Source of the DNA: Fischerella sp. JS2
Lineage (GTDB): Bacteria > Cyanobacteriota > Cyanobacteriia > Cyanobacteriales > Nostocaceae
NCBI RefSeq assembly: GCF_032393985.1
Contig: NZ_CP135918.1
Span: 1,984,001 to 2,048,000, forward strand
Length of the DNA: 64,000 nucleotides
Direction: 5' to 3'
Shown here piece by piece: positions 1 through 8,163 of this stretch (position 1 is the stretch's first letter; each line of letters opens with the position of its first letter). The translations under genes were made by a program, and so were the position numbers. The notes under the pieces are model-generated. The model worked only from the letters and a program-made list of their open reading frames with translations, did no database searches and was not told the origin of the DNA.

Positions 1-26
1 TACTTGATAAACTGACGACGATCCAT
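1..26 (-). CDS. 5' end of a gene running off the left edge; Tat-like N-terminus
   Basis: Only the first eight codons are inside the window. They read MDRRQFIK from an ATG at position 26 on the minus strand. A twin arginine followed by Q-F-I-K right after the start is the pattern of a twin-arginine (Tat) signal peptide, so the product is probably a periplasmic or membrane-anchored protein exported folded. Nothing more can be said about its function. The next ~590 bases upstream contain no gene, so its promoter should lie there. Confidence 0.45.
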
Positions 27-615
27 ATTTATTGCTGATCCGCACCTGTTAAAAATATTTCTCTTTGTGGTAGTAAATAAGTAGTAGATGCAATTTTTAA
101 TTACATATTTGCTAGATTGTAGCTTTTGTTTTTGCGATTAATATACCTAAATTTTAAATAATCACAAGTTATTTTAATTACTTTAATAAATAGTTATCCC
201 ACTTAAAAAAAAGAATACAACATATAATTAATATAAGACCCCATCCCAACCCTCCCCTTTCTAAGGGGAGGGTACCGTTAGGCGGGTGGGGTTATCTGCT
301 GCAAACATTATTTGAATTGGTATTAGTAATCAGTAATACATTGAATTAACATATTTTTTAACGTAGAGCAACGCAGAGTTTTTGGACTCATCAGTTGACC
401 AATATTTAGAGTGTATAGCAATGGTGTGTCAGATTTTGTAGGTTGAGTCGAGTTTACAAGACCCAAAATTGTCTGGATAAGTTGGGTTTCGTTCCTCAAC
501 CCAACCTACCCTTAATTTACTATTTTAGTTGTGCCACGCTACTACAAGTTTCAGAATTAATTCATACATTATTTCTTAATTCTTGACTTGTGAATCAATT
601 TTAAGTTGTATCTAA
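27..615. other. intergenic region with small inverted repeats
   Basis: No coding sequence is supported. The spacer is AT-rich. It holds a C-rich/G-rich imperfect palindrome at about 240-294 (CCCCATCCCAACCCTCCCC paired with GGGGAGGG and GGGTGGGG) and a second hairpin at about 480-507 (GTTGGGTTTCGTTCCTCAACCCAAC). Both look like dispersed cyanobacterial intergenic repeats. The latter could also serve as a bidirectional terminator. Confidence 0.5.
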
Positions 616-987
616 TTATCTAAATAGCAAATATCGTAAACCAATTAGTAATAAAAACACGCCATACAGCTTTTTCATCAATTCACTACTAACAAATGGC
701 TGATTGGCAAATAAAGCCCCAAACAAATTGCCAACGATTAAACCAACTGCAATAATGAATGCATATTTGATATTAAGATTACCGTTACGGTAGTAAACTA
801 TTGCAGCTAAAATACCGATAGGCAATATTTGAGCAGCGATAGAAGTACCAGTAGCAAACTTTTGATCCATGCTCATGAGTAAAACCATAGCTGGAACCAT
901 AATTGCACCACCACCAATACCAAACATACCGCCAGCTACACCAGCCACAAGACCAATTATCAACAATTGAATGAGTATGTTAGACAT
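616..987 (-). CDS. half-size TauE/SafE (TSUP) family permease
   Basis: This 123-residue membrane protein has about four hydrophobic segments and the glycine-rich TauE/SafE signature near the start (GGMFGIGGGAIMVPAMVL). The family (TSUP, DUF81) exports sulfite, sulfonates or other organic anions across the plasma membrane. Full-length members are about 250 residues with two homologous halves. This one corresponds to a single half, so it would have to dimerise or work with a second half encoded elsewhere. The reading frame is intact and the start is a clean ATG, so it is probably a real short gene rather than a truncation. Substrate is unknown. Confidence 0.8.
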   Translation of the reverse strand: MSNILIQLLIIGLVAGVAGGMFGIGGGAIMVPAMVLLMSMDQKFATGTSIAAQILPIGILAAIVYYRNGNLNIKYAFIIAVGLIVGNLFGALFANQPFVSSELMKKLYGVFLLLIGLRYLLFR

Positions 988-1148
988 AAAATCTACTGTA
1001 AGTTAATTAACTGCACTTGATCTACAGCAATAAATTTATAGTAAAAACGACCTGGATAAATATTATTTGCACAATAACAGATTATCTGTGTTTATCTGTG
1101 TGCATCAGTGGTCGATTTTACCTAAATACTTTTAGTTGTAGTTTAAAT

Positions 1149-2123
1149 TCATATTAGTGATAAATTTATCTCTCCTGAGAAAACAGATTTTGGTAACATT
1201 CCATGCACACCTTTATGGGGAATATTAACAACTTGAGTAATGCGAAAATTCACTGCTAAACTACATAATACATAGGCATCTTCTGGTGATATTTTTGTCA
1301 ACTTTACCAAAAAATCAATCATGTTGTTTAAAGCTTGTTCTAAGGCTGCATCTAACGTCTCACCAAATCCCATTGTGATAATATCGGTGCTAGTTTCAGC
1401 GATCGGTGCAGTTAGTTGCAAATCCTTGCGAATTGTTAGTTGAATCCTACCATTCATAGATGTTTCGATCGCAGTCACATTAACTTCACCATCTCCCTGT
1501 GCTGCATGTCCATCACCAATCGAAAATAAAGCACCAGGAACAAAAATAGGCAAGAATACTCTGGAACCTGCTTGTAGTTCGCGGTTATCGATATTACCAC
1601 CATAACAACCAGGAGGAATCGAAGAACGTTGCGTTTCGGGTGTAGCAACGCCAAGAATACCAAAAAAAGGTCTGAGGGGAATTTTTATGCCACTATTGAC
1701 AGGAAATTCCGCAACGTTATTTTCTAAATCTAAGGGAATAAATCTCAAAGCTGGTTGAGTAAACTGGTGTGGTAAAGCACCCCATCCTGTCCGAATAGCA
1801 TTAAAACCAACAGGTAAACTTGGTTTAATAGCTTCCAATTTGACCTCTAAAATATCTCCTGGTTCTGCTTCGCGCACATAAATAGGCCCTGTAAGCAAAT
1901 GCGGCCCACCTGCTATTTTGCGTTCTGGCGGTAGGTTCTGGCAAATATCAACAAATTCTGGCGTGAGAAATTCTGGTGGTGCTTTGTCGTAAATATAATA
2001 ACCAGTGTAAGTTTCTACATCTACTGTATCACCAGATTCAATCATCAATACTGATTCTATTTCATGGGAAAACCCACCTAGATGCACAGTATTTGAAGTT
2101 GCTTTAATAATGTGATGAGTCAT
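1149..2123 (-). CDS. acetamidase/formamidase family protein
   Basis: This 324-residue cytosolic protein resembles the FmdA/AmdA family, which hydrolyses formamide or acetamide to ammonia and the acid. Family features are the early region with G-D-T-V and E-T-Y-T-G-Y-Y, the stretch GPIYVREAEPGDILEVKL, the P-C-Y-G-G-N-I-D-N motif and a G-D-G-H-A-A-Q-G-D-G-E metal-site region. Length is slightly short of the ~310-400 range of bacterial members but complete. The gene stands alone, about 160 bases from the upstream edge of the TauE-like gene. The real substrate is not deducible; a role in nitrogen scavenging is an inference. Confidence 0.85.
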   Translation of the reverse strand: MTHHIIKATSNTVHLGGFSHEIESVLMIESGDTVDVETYTGYYIYDKAPPEFLTPEFVDICQNLPPERKIAGGPHLLTGPIYVREAEPGDILEVKLEAIKPSLPVGFNAIRTGWGALPHQFTQPALRFIPLDLENNVAEFPVNSGIKIPLRPFFGILGVATPETQRSSIPPGCYGGNIDNRELQAGSRVFLPIFVPGALFSIGDGHAAQGDGEVNVTAIETSMNGRIQLTIRKDLQLTAPIAETSTDIITMGFGETLDAALEQALNNMIDFLVKLTKISPEDAYVLCSLAVNFRITQVVNIPHKGVHGMLPKSVFSGEINLSLI

Positions 2124-2404
2124 TAATCTTTTGGTACTTAATTCTGTAAGTAAGTCGCCACAAATAAAGCTAACTAGTTGGGGTCGTCATTTGTCTTTTG
2201 TTATTTGTTAGTTGTAAATTGTCTATTCCTTGGCTATCAGACAATGCTATGTCTTAAGTATTTATAACTAAGCAATGGCATTGTATCATTTTATTTACAT
2301 AAAAGCTAATTTTTGTTGAAAATATTACCTTTATCTCTGTATTTCAAGTTAAAACAACTAAACACCTGCAATTGTTCATTTTTAATTTTATTTAGAGAAT
2401 AACA

Positions 2405-2803
2405 ATGCTTTTCCAAATCTATAATTTGAGTTTTATCTACTTTATTGCCCAGGCTAATCGCTCTGGTGGTGCTGGAGGATTTGTTGGCTTTATTATTGGG
2501 ATTGCTGCTTATCTTTTTGCTTCTTATTGCTTCTACAAAATCTATCAAAAGTTAGGAGAACCAAATGCTTGGTTTGCCTGGGTTCCTATTCTAAATAACT
2601 GGATTATGTATAAAGCTGGCGACCAATCACCTTGGTGGATTATTGGACTCTTCATCCCTTTTGTAAATATTGTTGCTGCTGTCTTTTTAATTATTGCTTT
2701 TGTTAACATTTTGAAAAAATTAGGCAAGAATCCTTGGCTAATTTTGTTGATGATAATTCCTATAGTTAACTTTGTAATATTATACCAATTTGCCTTTGGT
2801 TAA
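2405..2803 (+). CDS. small membrane protein, DUF5684-like
   Basis: The 132-residue product has about four hydrophobic segments. The conserved block contains Y-K-I-Y-Q-K-L-G-E-P, then W-F-A-W-V-P-I-L-N, then I-P-I-V-N-F-V, which is characteristic of the DUF5684 family as I remember it. The repeated 'PI/FVN' turns between helices suggest an internal duplication. Function is unknown in the literature I can recall. It is transcribed alone, away from the acetamidase gene, which lies upstream on the other strand. Confidence 0.75.
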   Translation: MLFQIYNLSFIYFIAQANRSGGAGGFVGFIIGIAAYLFASYCFYKIYQKLGEPNAWFAWVPILNNWIMYKAGDQSPWWIIGLFIPFVNIVAAVFLIIAFVNILKKLGKNPWLILLMIIPIVNFVILYQFAFG

Positions 2804-3144
2804 CTTAACCGGAAGTCAGAGTAGCAATTTATTGGAAAACAATAAACCTGGTATTTTGAGCAATCAGGTTTATACCTTGTATTCGGAAAAATAAAGCTTA
2901 ATGAATATAGCCTGAAACGAATTTATCTGCCCTTCGGGCAAGGCAGAAGGCACCAGGGCAGGAGGCTCAGTTGGGAAGAAAAGTTTGAAGATATGCCTTT
3001 TGCCTTGACCAAATTGGGTTTAAGACCCCCACCAAATCGCAGATTTGGTGGTCTACAATTACTGGGGGTCAGAATCCCCCAGGAACATTGAACCTTCTGC
3101 CAACTGAGCCTCCTGCCTTCTTCAATTAGATAGATAAACTATTA
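2804..3144. repeat. nested inverted-repeat element (core 2957-3117)
   Basis: This spacer contains perfect 18-base terminal inverted repeats, GGCAGGAGGCTCAGTTGG at 2957-2974 and its reverse complement at 3100-3117. Between them lies another hairpin with arms CCACCAAATC (3029-3038) and GATTTGGTGG (3042-3051), plus GACCCCC (3024-3030) against GGGGGTC (about 3063-3070). The whole 160-base unit could fold into a cruciform. No reading frame of note is present. It resembles a MITE-like or palindromic repeat; no matching transposase is seen in the window. Confidence 0.7.
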
Positions 3145-3404
3145 ATGAATAGCAAATTACTGTATTTATTAACTGCTATCATTACTGTTGTCCCAACTAT
3201 TGCAGCCCAAGCAGCGCAGGTAGAATTAGGTGTTTTTAAATCTGTTAATGCACCTGAAAAAATTGTCCTCAAAAAGTAGTTGTGATAGAGCAAAATGCAC
3301 CTTACTAGGAAGGAGGATACACAATTAATGGTCAGGCAAAATTAGGTTCTTTCGCTGGATCATTTGCGATCGCCCCTGTCATTCCAAATCCAGGAATCCG
3401 ATGA
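3145..3404 (+). pseudogene. remnant of a small secreted protein
   Basis: An ATG at 3145 opens a frame with a clear signal peptide (MNSKLLYLLTAIITVVP, then A-A-Q-A-A-Q) that stops at 3277-3279 after 44 codons. Shifting frame just before that stop continues a plausible protein (VVIEQNAPY, an in-frame TAG, then EGGYTINGQAKLGSFAGSF) to a TGA at 3402. One frameshift and one nonsense codon therefore break what looks like a short exported protein. The family was not recognised. Confidence 0.5.
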
Positions 3405-3424
3405 TACTGTTGGCGAAACATTGC

Positions 3425-4318
3425 TTAACTTTCTTCTTTCCAAGTTTGTAACTGCAAATATACTAGTATCAGTGTTACCGCAAATAGTACTGTTGCTGCT
3501 GCTGCTGCATAACCAAAATCAAATTGAGCAAAAGCCTCTTGGTAAATGTAGTAAACCATTAAATTAGTAGAATTCAAAGGCCCACCACCAGTAATTACAT
3601 ACACTTGCTCAAAACTCCGCAATGTGAAAATCATGGTGGTAACAATTACAAATATTAAAGTTGATTGCAATCCAGGTAGGGTAATGTACCAAAACTTTTG
3701 CCAAGCATTAACACCATCGAGTTCCGCAGCTTCGTATAGACTCGGGGGAATTGTTTGTAACCCTGCTAAAAATACTACCATGTTAAAGCCGAGTTGTTTC
3801 CAAATACTTAAGATAATTAATACTGGCATTGCCCAAACAGTACTACTCAACCAGGAAATGTCTTTAATACCTATGACATCTAACAACGAATTTATAGCAC
3901 CATCGTTTTGAAATAACCAGCGAAATCCCAATCCAGCAGCAACTAAAGAGATAATTGAAGGTAAAAAATATACACTTCTCAGCAGTCCGCGTAAAGGCAA
4001 AGCCTGGTTTAACAGTACCGCTAGTCCCAAAGGGATAACCAAACTAGGAATAACAGTAGCAAGAGTAAAATAAATAGTATTAAAAATAACTTGCCAAAAA
4101 TCTGAGTTAGATAGCAAGCGCCAGTAATTTTTTAAGCCTATCCAATGTATGCCACCAGAAGTGAACATACCACTAGTAAAACTGAGATAAAACAAGTAGG
4201 CAATGGGCCAAAGGATAAAAAGACTCAATAAAATTAGTGCTGGAGTGAGAAAAATCCAAGCAGCAACGGTATCGTTATCCAACCACGACTGACTAGATTT
4301 ACTATATATTTTTGGCAT
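3425..4318 (-). CDS. carbohydrate ABC transporter permease (MalF/UgpA type)
   Basis: This 297-residue inner-membrane protein has six predicted helices and the binding-protein-dependent permease EAA loop (E-A-A-E-L-D-G-V-N-A-W-Q-K-F-W-Y-I-T-L-P), which contacts the ATPase subunit. Family: sugar permeases such as MalF, UgpA and LacF, which pair with a second permease, an ATPase and a solute-binding lipoprotein. None of these partners is adjacent, so it is a scattered ABC component, as is common in cyanobacteria. It is divergent from purN with only 20 bases between start codons, so the two promoters must overlap the neighbouring coding ends. Sugar specificity is unknown. Confidence 0.9.
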   Translation of the reverse strand: MPKIYSKSSQSWLDNDTVAAWIFLTPALILLSLFILWPIAYLFYLSFTSGMFTSGGIHWIGLKNYWRLLSNSDFWQVIFNTIYFTLATVIPSLVIPLGLAVLLNQALPLRGLLRSVYFLPSIISLVAAGLGFRWLFQNDGAINSLLDVIGIKDISWLSSTVWAMPVLIILSIWKQLGFNMVVFLAGLQTIPPSLYEAAELDGVNAWQKFWYITLPGLQSTLIFVIVTTMIFTLRSFEQVYVITGGGPLNSTNLMVYYIYQEAFAQFDFGYAAAAATVLFAVTLILVYLQLQTWKEES

Positions 4319-4338
4319 CTATAAATTAACCTGTCGTT

Positions 4339-5001
4339 ATGACACTCCGCCCTGATTCTACCGCTAGCCTGGTTTCTCCTCAAATTCAAGATGCATTTGC
4401 TCAAAGCACTCCTTTAAAATTGGGAATTATGGCTTCGGGAAATGGCAGTAACTTTGAAGCAATTGCCCAAGCTATCAAAGACGGGAAACTTAACGCCCAA
4501 ATTCAAGTATTAATTTACAACAACCCAGATGCTTATGCCGCAGTCCGGGCTAGTTATTGGGATGTACCTGCCGTACTTCTCAACCACCGTGACTACAATA
4601 GCCGTGAAGAATTTGATCAGCAAATTGTCCAAACTCTACGGCAGTATGATGTGGATTGGGTAATTATGGCTGGTTGGATGCGACTAGTAACAGAAGTATT
4701 AATTGATGCTTTTACAAATAAGATTATTAATATTCATCCCAGCTTATTACCTAGTTTTAAAGGTTCCCGTGCCGTGGAACAGGCCCTAGCTACTGGTGTC
4801 AAAATCGTCGGCTGTACAGTGCATTTAGTTTGTTTGGAAATGGACAGTGGCCCGATTTTAATGCAGGCGGCGGTTCCCGTCCTACCGGAGGACACACCCG
4901 AAACCCTCCACGCCAGAATTCAGGTGCAGGAACACAGGATATTACCACAAGCGATCGCACTTGCGGCACAACAATTTACAACCCATTACCCATCAAAATA
5001 A
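4339..5001 (+). CDS. purN: phosphoribosylglycinamide formyltransferase
   Basis: This 220-residue cytosolic enzyme transfers a formyl group from 10-formyl-tetrahydrofolate to GAR in step 3 of purine synthesis. Recognisable parts are the N-terminal GAR-binding loop IMASGNGSNFEAI, the catalytic N-I-H-P-S-L-L-P-S-F segment (catalytic Asn and His) and the downstream Asp region (EMDSGPILMQAAVPV). The start at 4339 gives an N-terminal extension of about 27 residues before the Rossmann strand, usual for cyanobacterial PurN. It stands alone rather than in a pur operon, as is typical for cyanobacteria. Confidence 0.96.
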   Translation: MTLRPDSTASLVSPQIQDAFAQSTPLKLGIMASGNGSNFEAIAQAIKDGKLNAQIQVLIYNNPDAYAAVRASYWDVPAVLLNHRDYNSREEFDQQIVQTLRQYDVDWVIMAGWMRLVTEVLIDAFTNKIINIHPSLLPSFKGSRAVEQALATGVKIVGCTVHLVCLEMDSGPILMQAAVPVLPEDTPETLHARIQVQEHRILPQAIALAAQQFTTHYPSK

Positions 5002-5095
5002 ATGGTGCCCAGTAGTAGGGGTGGCTGAAGTCAATATTAGATGGTTGTTTTGTTGTTCCCTGTTTACCCAAAGTCTGGTAACTACCAGTAAGCAA

Positions 5096-5243
5096 TCATA
5101 TTTGTGCTTCTCTAAGGACTTCAGCTTTGGTGATGTTTGGTTTTTGCAATAGGCTATAGAAAGCGTTCATCAAGCTTTGTGTACTACCATCGTTAACAGA
5201 CCACAAACTAGCAATAGCGGTTTTAGCTTGGGTGCGTTGCATT
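5096..5243 (-). pseudogene. remnant of a CHAT-domain protease C-terminus
   Basis: On the minus strand this stretch reads TQAKTAIASLWSVNDGST, then Q-S-L-M-N-A-F-Y, then NITKAEVLREAQI and a TGA. This matches the C-terminal end of CHAT (caspase-like) domains, for example the intact gene at 26628-29207 (ARSTIASLWQIDDESTAQF ... NITKAEALRRAQ). The upstream part with the catalytic His and Cys is missing, and an in-frame TAA precedes it within about 20 codons. It is a decayed fragment, not a gene. Confidence 0.75.
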
Positions 5244-5299
5244 TGGTAGTCTTACAGGCTACACTCGCAACCTCGCAAAAATACGGTCGAAAAAATTTG

Positions 5300-5593
5300 A
5301 TGAGTATAAAAACATCCTTAATGAGTTTTTACATCTCACTTATAAGCATTAAAAACTCGTCAACAAGTATCAAAACCTTGTGAACGAGTGCTAGAATTTC
5401 AAACGTGAGTCTCAGAACTGTATAAACGAGTGTTAGGAACTTGTTAGCGAGTCTTAGAACTTCATCAACGAGTCTCAGAACTTCATCAACAAGTATCAAA
5501 ACCTGGTGAATGAGTCTCAGAACTTCGTCAACGATTAGTAGAACTTTATCAGCGAGTGTCAAAACTTCGTGAATGAGTCTTAGAACATTACAG
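5300..5593. repeat. 21-bp tandem array, 14 units
   Basis: Fourteen consecutive units of exactly 21 bp start at 5300 and every 21 bases after it. The consensus is about ACGAGTCTCAGAACTTCATC followed by A. Units differ by several substitutions but never by length. Because 21 bp is seven codons, every frame repeats as a heptad. The minus strand is open and reads like V-D-E-V-L-R-L repeats, but there is no convincing ribosome site, and the open frame is probably a by-product of the periodicity. It lies between the CHAT remnant and the glyoxalase-fold gene. Confidence 0.9.
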
Positions 5594-5622
5594 CTGATAT
5601 CAAAAATTACTCTACTTAATAT

Positions 5623-5988
5623 TTACGGACGGGTTAACAATTCCAAATTATGACCGTCGGGATCATAGAAATAGAAACCACGTCCTCCATTTCTATGATT
5701 GATTTGGTTTTTATTTCGGTGCATGGGATCGCTACTATATTCCAATCCTGCTTTTTTGATGCGTGCGAAGATTGCATCAAATTCCTCATCACTCACATGG
5801 AATGCATAGTGGTGCGACTCAAATTCCTCTCTATCGTCAAAGTCAAGGGTGAGAGTATCATTGACACGTACAGCAGCAAAGTGACCTACAGAAGGCTCAA
5901 CTTTTAGACCAAATATTTGTGCAAAAAACCGTGCTGCTGCTTCTTTGTCACGTGCAGGTACTATGGTGTGATTTAAAGTAATTGTCAT
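5623..5988 (-). CDS. VOC / glyoxalase-fold protein
   Basis: The product is a 121-residue single-domain vicinal-oxygen-chelate protein. The start is set at 5988 because a strong ribosome site (GGAGG, 6-7 bases upstream) precedes this ATG; a longer frame to 6045 would read through that site. Features are N-H-T-I-V-P-A-R-D at the start, H-Y-A-F-H-V near the middle and F-Y-F-Y-D-P-D-G-H-N-L-E-L-L at the end, which gives the metal-binding His/Glu set. The family includes glyoxalase I, dioxygenases and antibiotic-binding proteins. The true substrate cannot be told. It is probably cytosolic. Confidence 0.88.
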   Translation of the reverse strand: MTITLNHTIVPARDKEAAARFFAQIFGLKVEPSVGHFAAVRVNDTLTLDFDDREEFESHHYAFHVSDEEFDAIFARIKKAGLEYSSDPMHRNKNQINHRNGGRGFYFYDPDGHNLELLTRP

Positions 5989-6077
5989 TTCATACCTCCA
6001 GGGAAGAGTGGGGGAGTATGAGGAGTGTGGGGAGTGTGTAGACACGCAAGTGGCTTAAGGTAAGAGTAGGGTGTAGT

Positions 6078-6236
6078 TCAGTTATCAGTTATCAAATTCT
6101 ATTACTCACTGTACCCTACGGGAAGCCTATGAGCGCGTCTACACTGTTTACTGATTCCTAACCACTAACCACTAATGTACAGACGCGAGGAACATCGCGT
6201 CTGTACCCACTACCTACTAACCACTAACTACTAACA
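6078..6236. repeat. dispersed ~150-bp composite repeat, copy 1
   Basis: The spacer contains CAGTTATCAGTTATCA, then AAATTCTATT, ACTGATTCCTAAC, a hairpin (GTACAGACGCGAGG / ATCGCGTCTGTAC) and CTAACCA/CTAACTA heptamers. The same modules occur in the same order at 22625-22778. It sits between two co-oriented minus-strand genes. The heptamers are STRR-type short tandem repeats known from heterocystous cyanobacteria. Confidence 0.75.
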
Positions 6237-6237
6237 A

Positions 6238-6801
6238 TTATGCAGTTTGGTCTGAAGGATTTAAAGCAGAACGTCCATTCAATGACAGCATCACACGAGA
6301 AACACCAGTGAATAGAACACTAGCACCAAGCAGTGTTCCCAGCAGCCAAGGTGCATTGAAAGGCCACTGGAACCAAATCATTCCACCTAAAATGAGGGTA
6401 ATAATACCATCAGTGAGTACCCAAGTCCAGTTTTGTTGTGGACGTAACTTGAATGCTAGGATCAACTCAAATACAGCTTCGGTTAATAAGAAGCTACCTA
6501 GTAACAGAGTGAGTGTCAGAATACCTGTGCGAGGATAAATAAGTAGCATGATACCAGTAGCGATGTAAAGGCCGCTTAGTAATAGTTTCCAAACAAAGCC
6601 GCCTTGATCGCGAGTATTATATGCATAGAATAGTTTGGCAAACCCGGCAGAAGCTAGGATTACTGCAAACCAGGTTTCAGCGAAAATAGTTGTGACAACA
6701 GGTAGTGCGATCGCAATTATTCCCAAAACAATTAGGATAATACCCATCCATAGCGATCGATTATTATTTTTGCTGATTTCATTAGGAACGTTGGTTGTCA
6801 T
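6238..6801 (-). CDS. HdeD family (DUF308) membrane protein
   Basis: This 187-residue protein with about six transmembrane helices is typical of the HdeD/DUF308 family (named for an E. coli acid-resistance membrane protein). The start is placed at the ATG at 6801 (MTTNVPNEISKNNNRSLWMG), which has AAGGAA upstream; an extra 12-residue extension is possible. Characteristic stretches are L-W-M-G-I-I-L-I-V-L-G-I-I-A-I, A-F-K-L-R-P-Q-Q-N-W and W-P-F-N-A-P-W-L-L-G. The biochemical role in cyanobacteria is unknown; some homologues are stress induced. Confidence 0.88.
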   Translation of the reverse strand: MTTNVPNEISKNNNRSLWMGIILIVLGIIAIALPVVTTIFAETWFAVILASAGFAKLFYAYNTRDQGGFVWKLLLSGLYIATGIMLLIYPRTGILTLTLLLGSFLLTEAVFELILAFKLRPQQNWTWVLTDGIITLILGGMIWFQWPFNAPWLLGTLLGASVLFTGVSRVMLSLNGRSALNPSDQTA

Positions 6802-6837
6802 ATAAATTTTTTCCTTAGCTGAGAATAAACCTAACAA

Positions 6838-7454
6838 TCAGGCTAGAAAATTTCTCAGCAAGTAGGGTATAACCCTAAGATAGAGTCCGGGTTGCTTTTG
6901 GTACTATCTTTAACTCTACTTTATGGAGTAACTTTATGGAGTAGACTACAAGGCTTCTTTTTAACACTGGGGGCTGCTATCAGCTTTGGCAATGATAAGA
7001 ATCTTTGTATTCTTTTTCTTCTGCTTTCAAATTTAATTGCCAAAGGTAGCGTATTTGCCAACTTTTCTAAAGTTACTTCAGGGAATTGACTGTAACAGAT
7101 TTTTCAATGTTTTTAGCAACAGATATTCTGTTAAACTCAATTGACTTTTTAAGTGCTTTTGGTATGCAATAGCTCCTATTCTCATTAAGAAGATATTATT
7201 AACAAAATTAGACTTACTTTTTTGCTCACAAAACGCTACCCACCTTACACACCAAGCTTTTTAGACTGTTTGGTCTCCCCTCCAGGAATAAACAATAAAC
7301 AAATTTCTTTGTGTTCTGTATAGTCATTTTCTTTCCCCATTCATCCTTCATCCTACTCTACCTTGAAGCCTATGAGCGTACGGTAGATGACGCCACGTGC
7401 TTTATGCCGGGAGAAGAGTCCACCGCACTGCCTCGTCTACACCCTTCACCCTTC
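6838..7454. other. intergenic region, no gene seen
   Basis: About 617 bases separate two minus-strand genes. Short open frames on the plus strand lack ribosome sites and family resemblance. There is a duplicated TTTATGGAGTA (about 6910-6944). Near the right end is a fragment of the GAAGCCTATGAGCG / CGTCTACAC type of dispersed repeat also seen near 6120. The promoter of the HdeD gene should lie at the left end. Confidence 0.5.
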
Positions 7455-8036
7455 TTAATACCTTCCTACTTTCCACAAATAACTAGAAACGATATTGGTA
7501 AATACATGAGCAATAATTGGCACTAACAAATTACCACTGAGGAGAGCGCTATATCCTAATATTAGTCCAACAATACTTGCCCAAATCACATATGGCCATT
7601 GTTGCGAACCACTCAGATGCAAAACACCAAAGCAAAGACTGGATACGATTACAGCAGCATCATCTAATCCAAAAGCTGGCAACATTACACCACGAAATAA
7701 TAATTCTTCACTCAATCCTGGTAATAACCCCAACCAAATTAAATCAGGTAAAGCAAGGGGTTTGAGAACTATTTCTAAGTAATAATTGGCGCTTTTCCGG
7801 TAGGGGGGACAAAGTTGATAAGCTAAACCACTCAAACCAGTAATACTTAAGCCTAAACCCACACCTAAAAGCAAATCCCTGGAATTCCAAGTTAAAGGCA
7901 TCAGGGTAAAATTGCCAAAATACAACCATAATTTGGCAATCATCCATAAAACTACAGCAGTTACTGCCATCGCCACCAGTACTTGGGTGCGTGTTAGATA
8001 GGGTATTTCTGGCTCTTGTTTTTCTGGTTGAGTCAC
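7455..8036 (-). CDS. CPBP family intramembrane glutamic protease
   Basis: This 193-residue membrane protein has the three hallmark motifs of the CPBP/Abi (CAAX protease, Rce1-like) family: E-E-L-L-F-R-G (motif 1, catalytic Glu pair and Arg), F-G-V-L-H-L (motif 2, His) and H-V-F-T-N (motif 3, His/Asn). The family cleaves prenylated or other membrane-embedded substrates. In bacteria it is often linked to bacteriocin immunity or stress, but the substrate here is unknown. The G-rich spacer upstream (8040-8110) has AGGACAAGG repeats. Confidence 0.92.
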   Translation of the reverse strand: MTQPEKQEPEIPYLTRTQVLVAMAVTAVVLWMIAKLWLYFGNFTLMPLTWNSRDLLLGVGLGLSITGLSGLAYQLCPPYRKSANYYLEIVLKPLALPDLIWLGLLPGLSEELLFRGVMLPAFGLDDAAVIVSSLCFGVLHLSGSQQWPYVIWASIVGLILGYSALLSGNLLVPIIAHVFTNIVSSYLWKVGRY

Positions 8037-8163
8037 GGAGTTGGGGACTGGGATTGGGAGGACAAGGAGGACAAGGAGGACAAGGAAGACAGGAGAGTGT
8101 GGGGAGTGTGGGGACTACAATCACCAAAAAACAACGAACAACCACTAACCACTAACTACTAAA

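Noticed and set aside
5329-5562. 77-residue frame of V-D-E-V-L-R-L heptads
   Set aside because: It is produced by a 21-bp tandem array (seven codons per unit) and has no ribosome site or family match.
7744-8145. 133-residue minus-strand frame rich in Cys-Pro
   Set aside because: It overlaps the CPBP protease in another frame and starts in GGACAAGG repeats.
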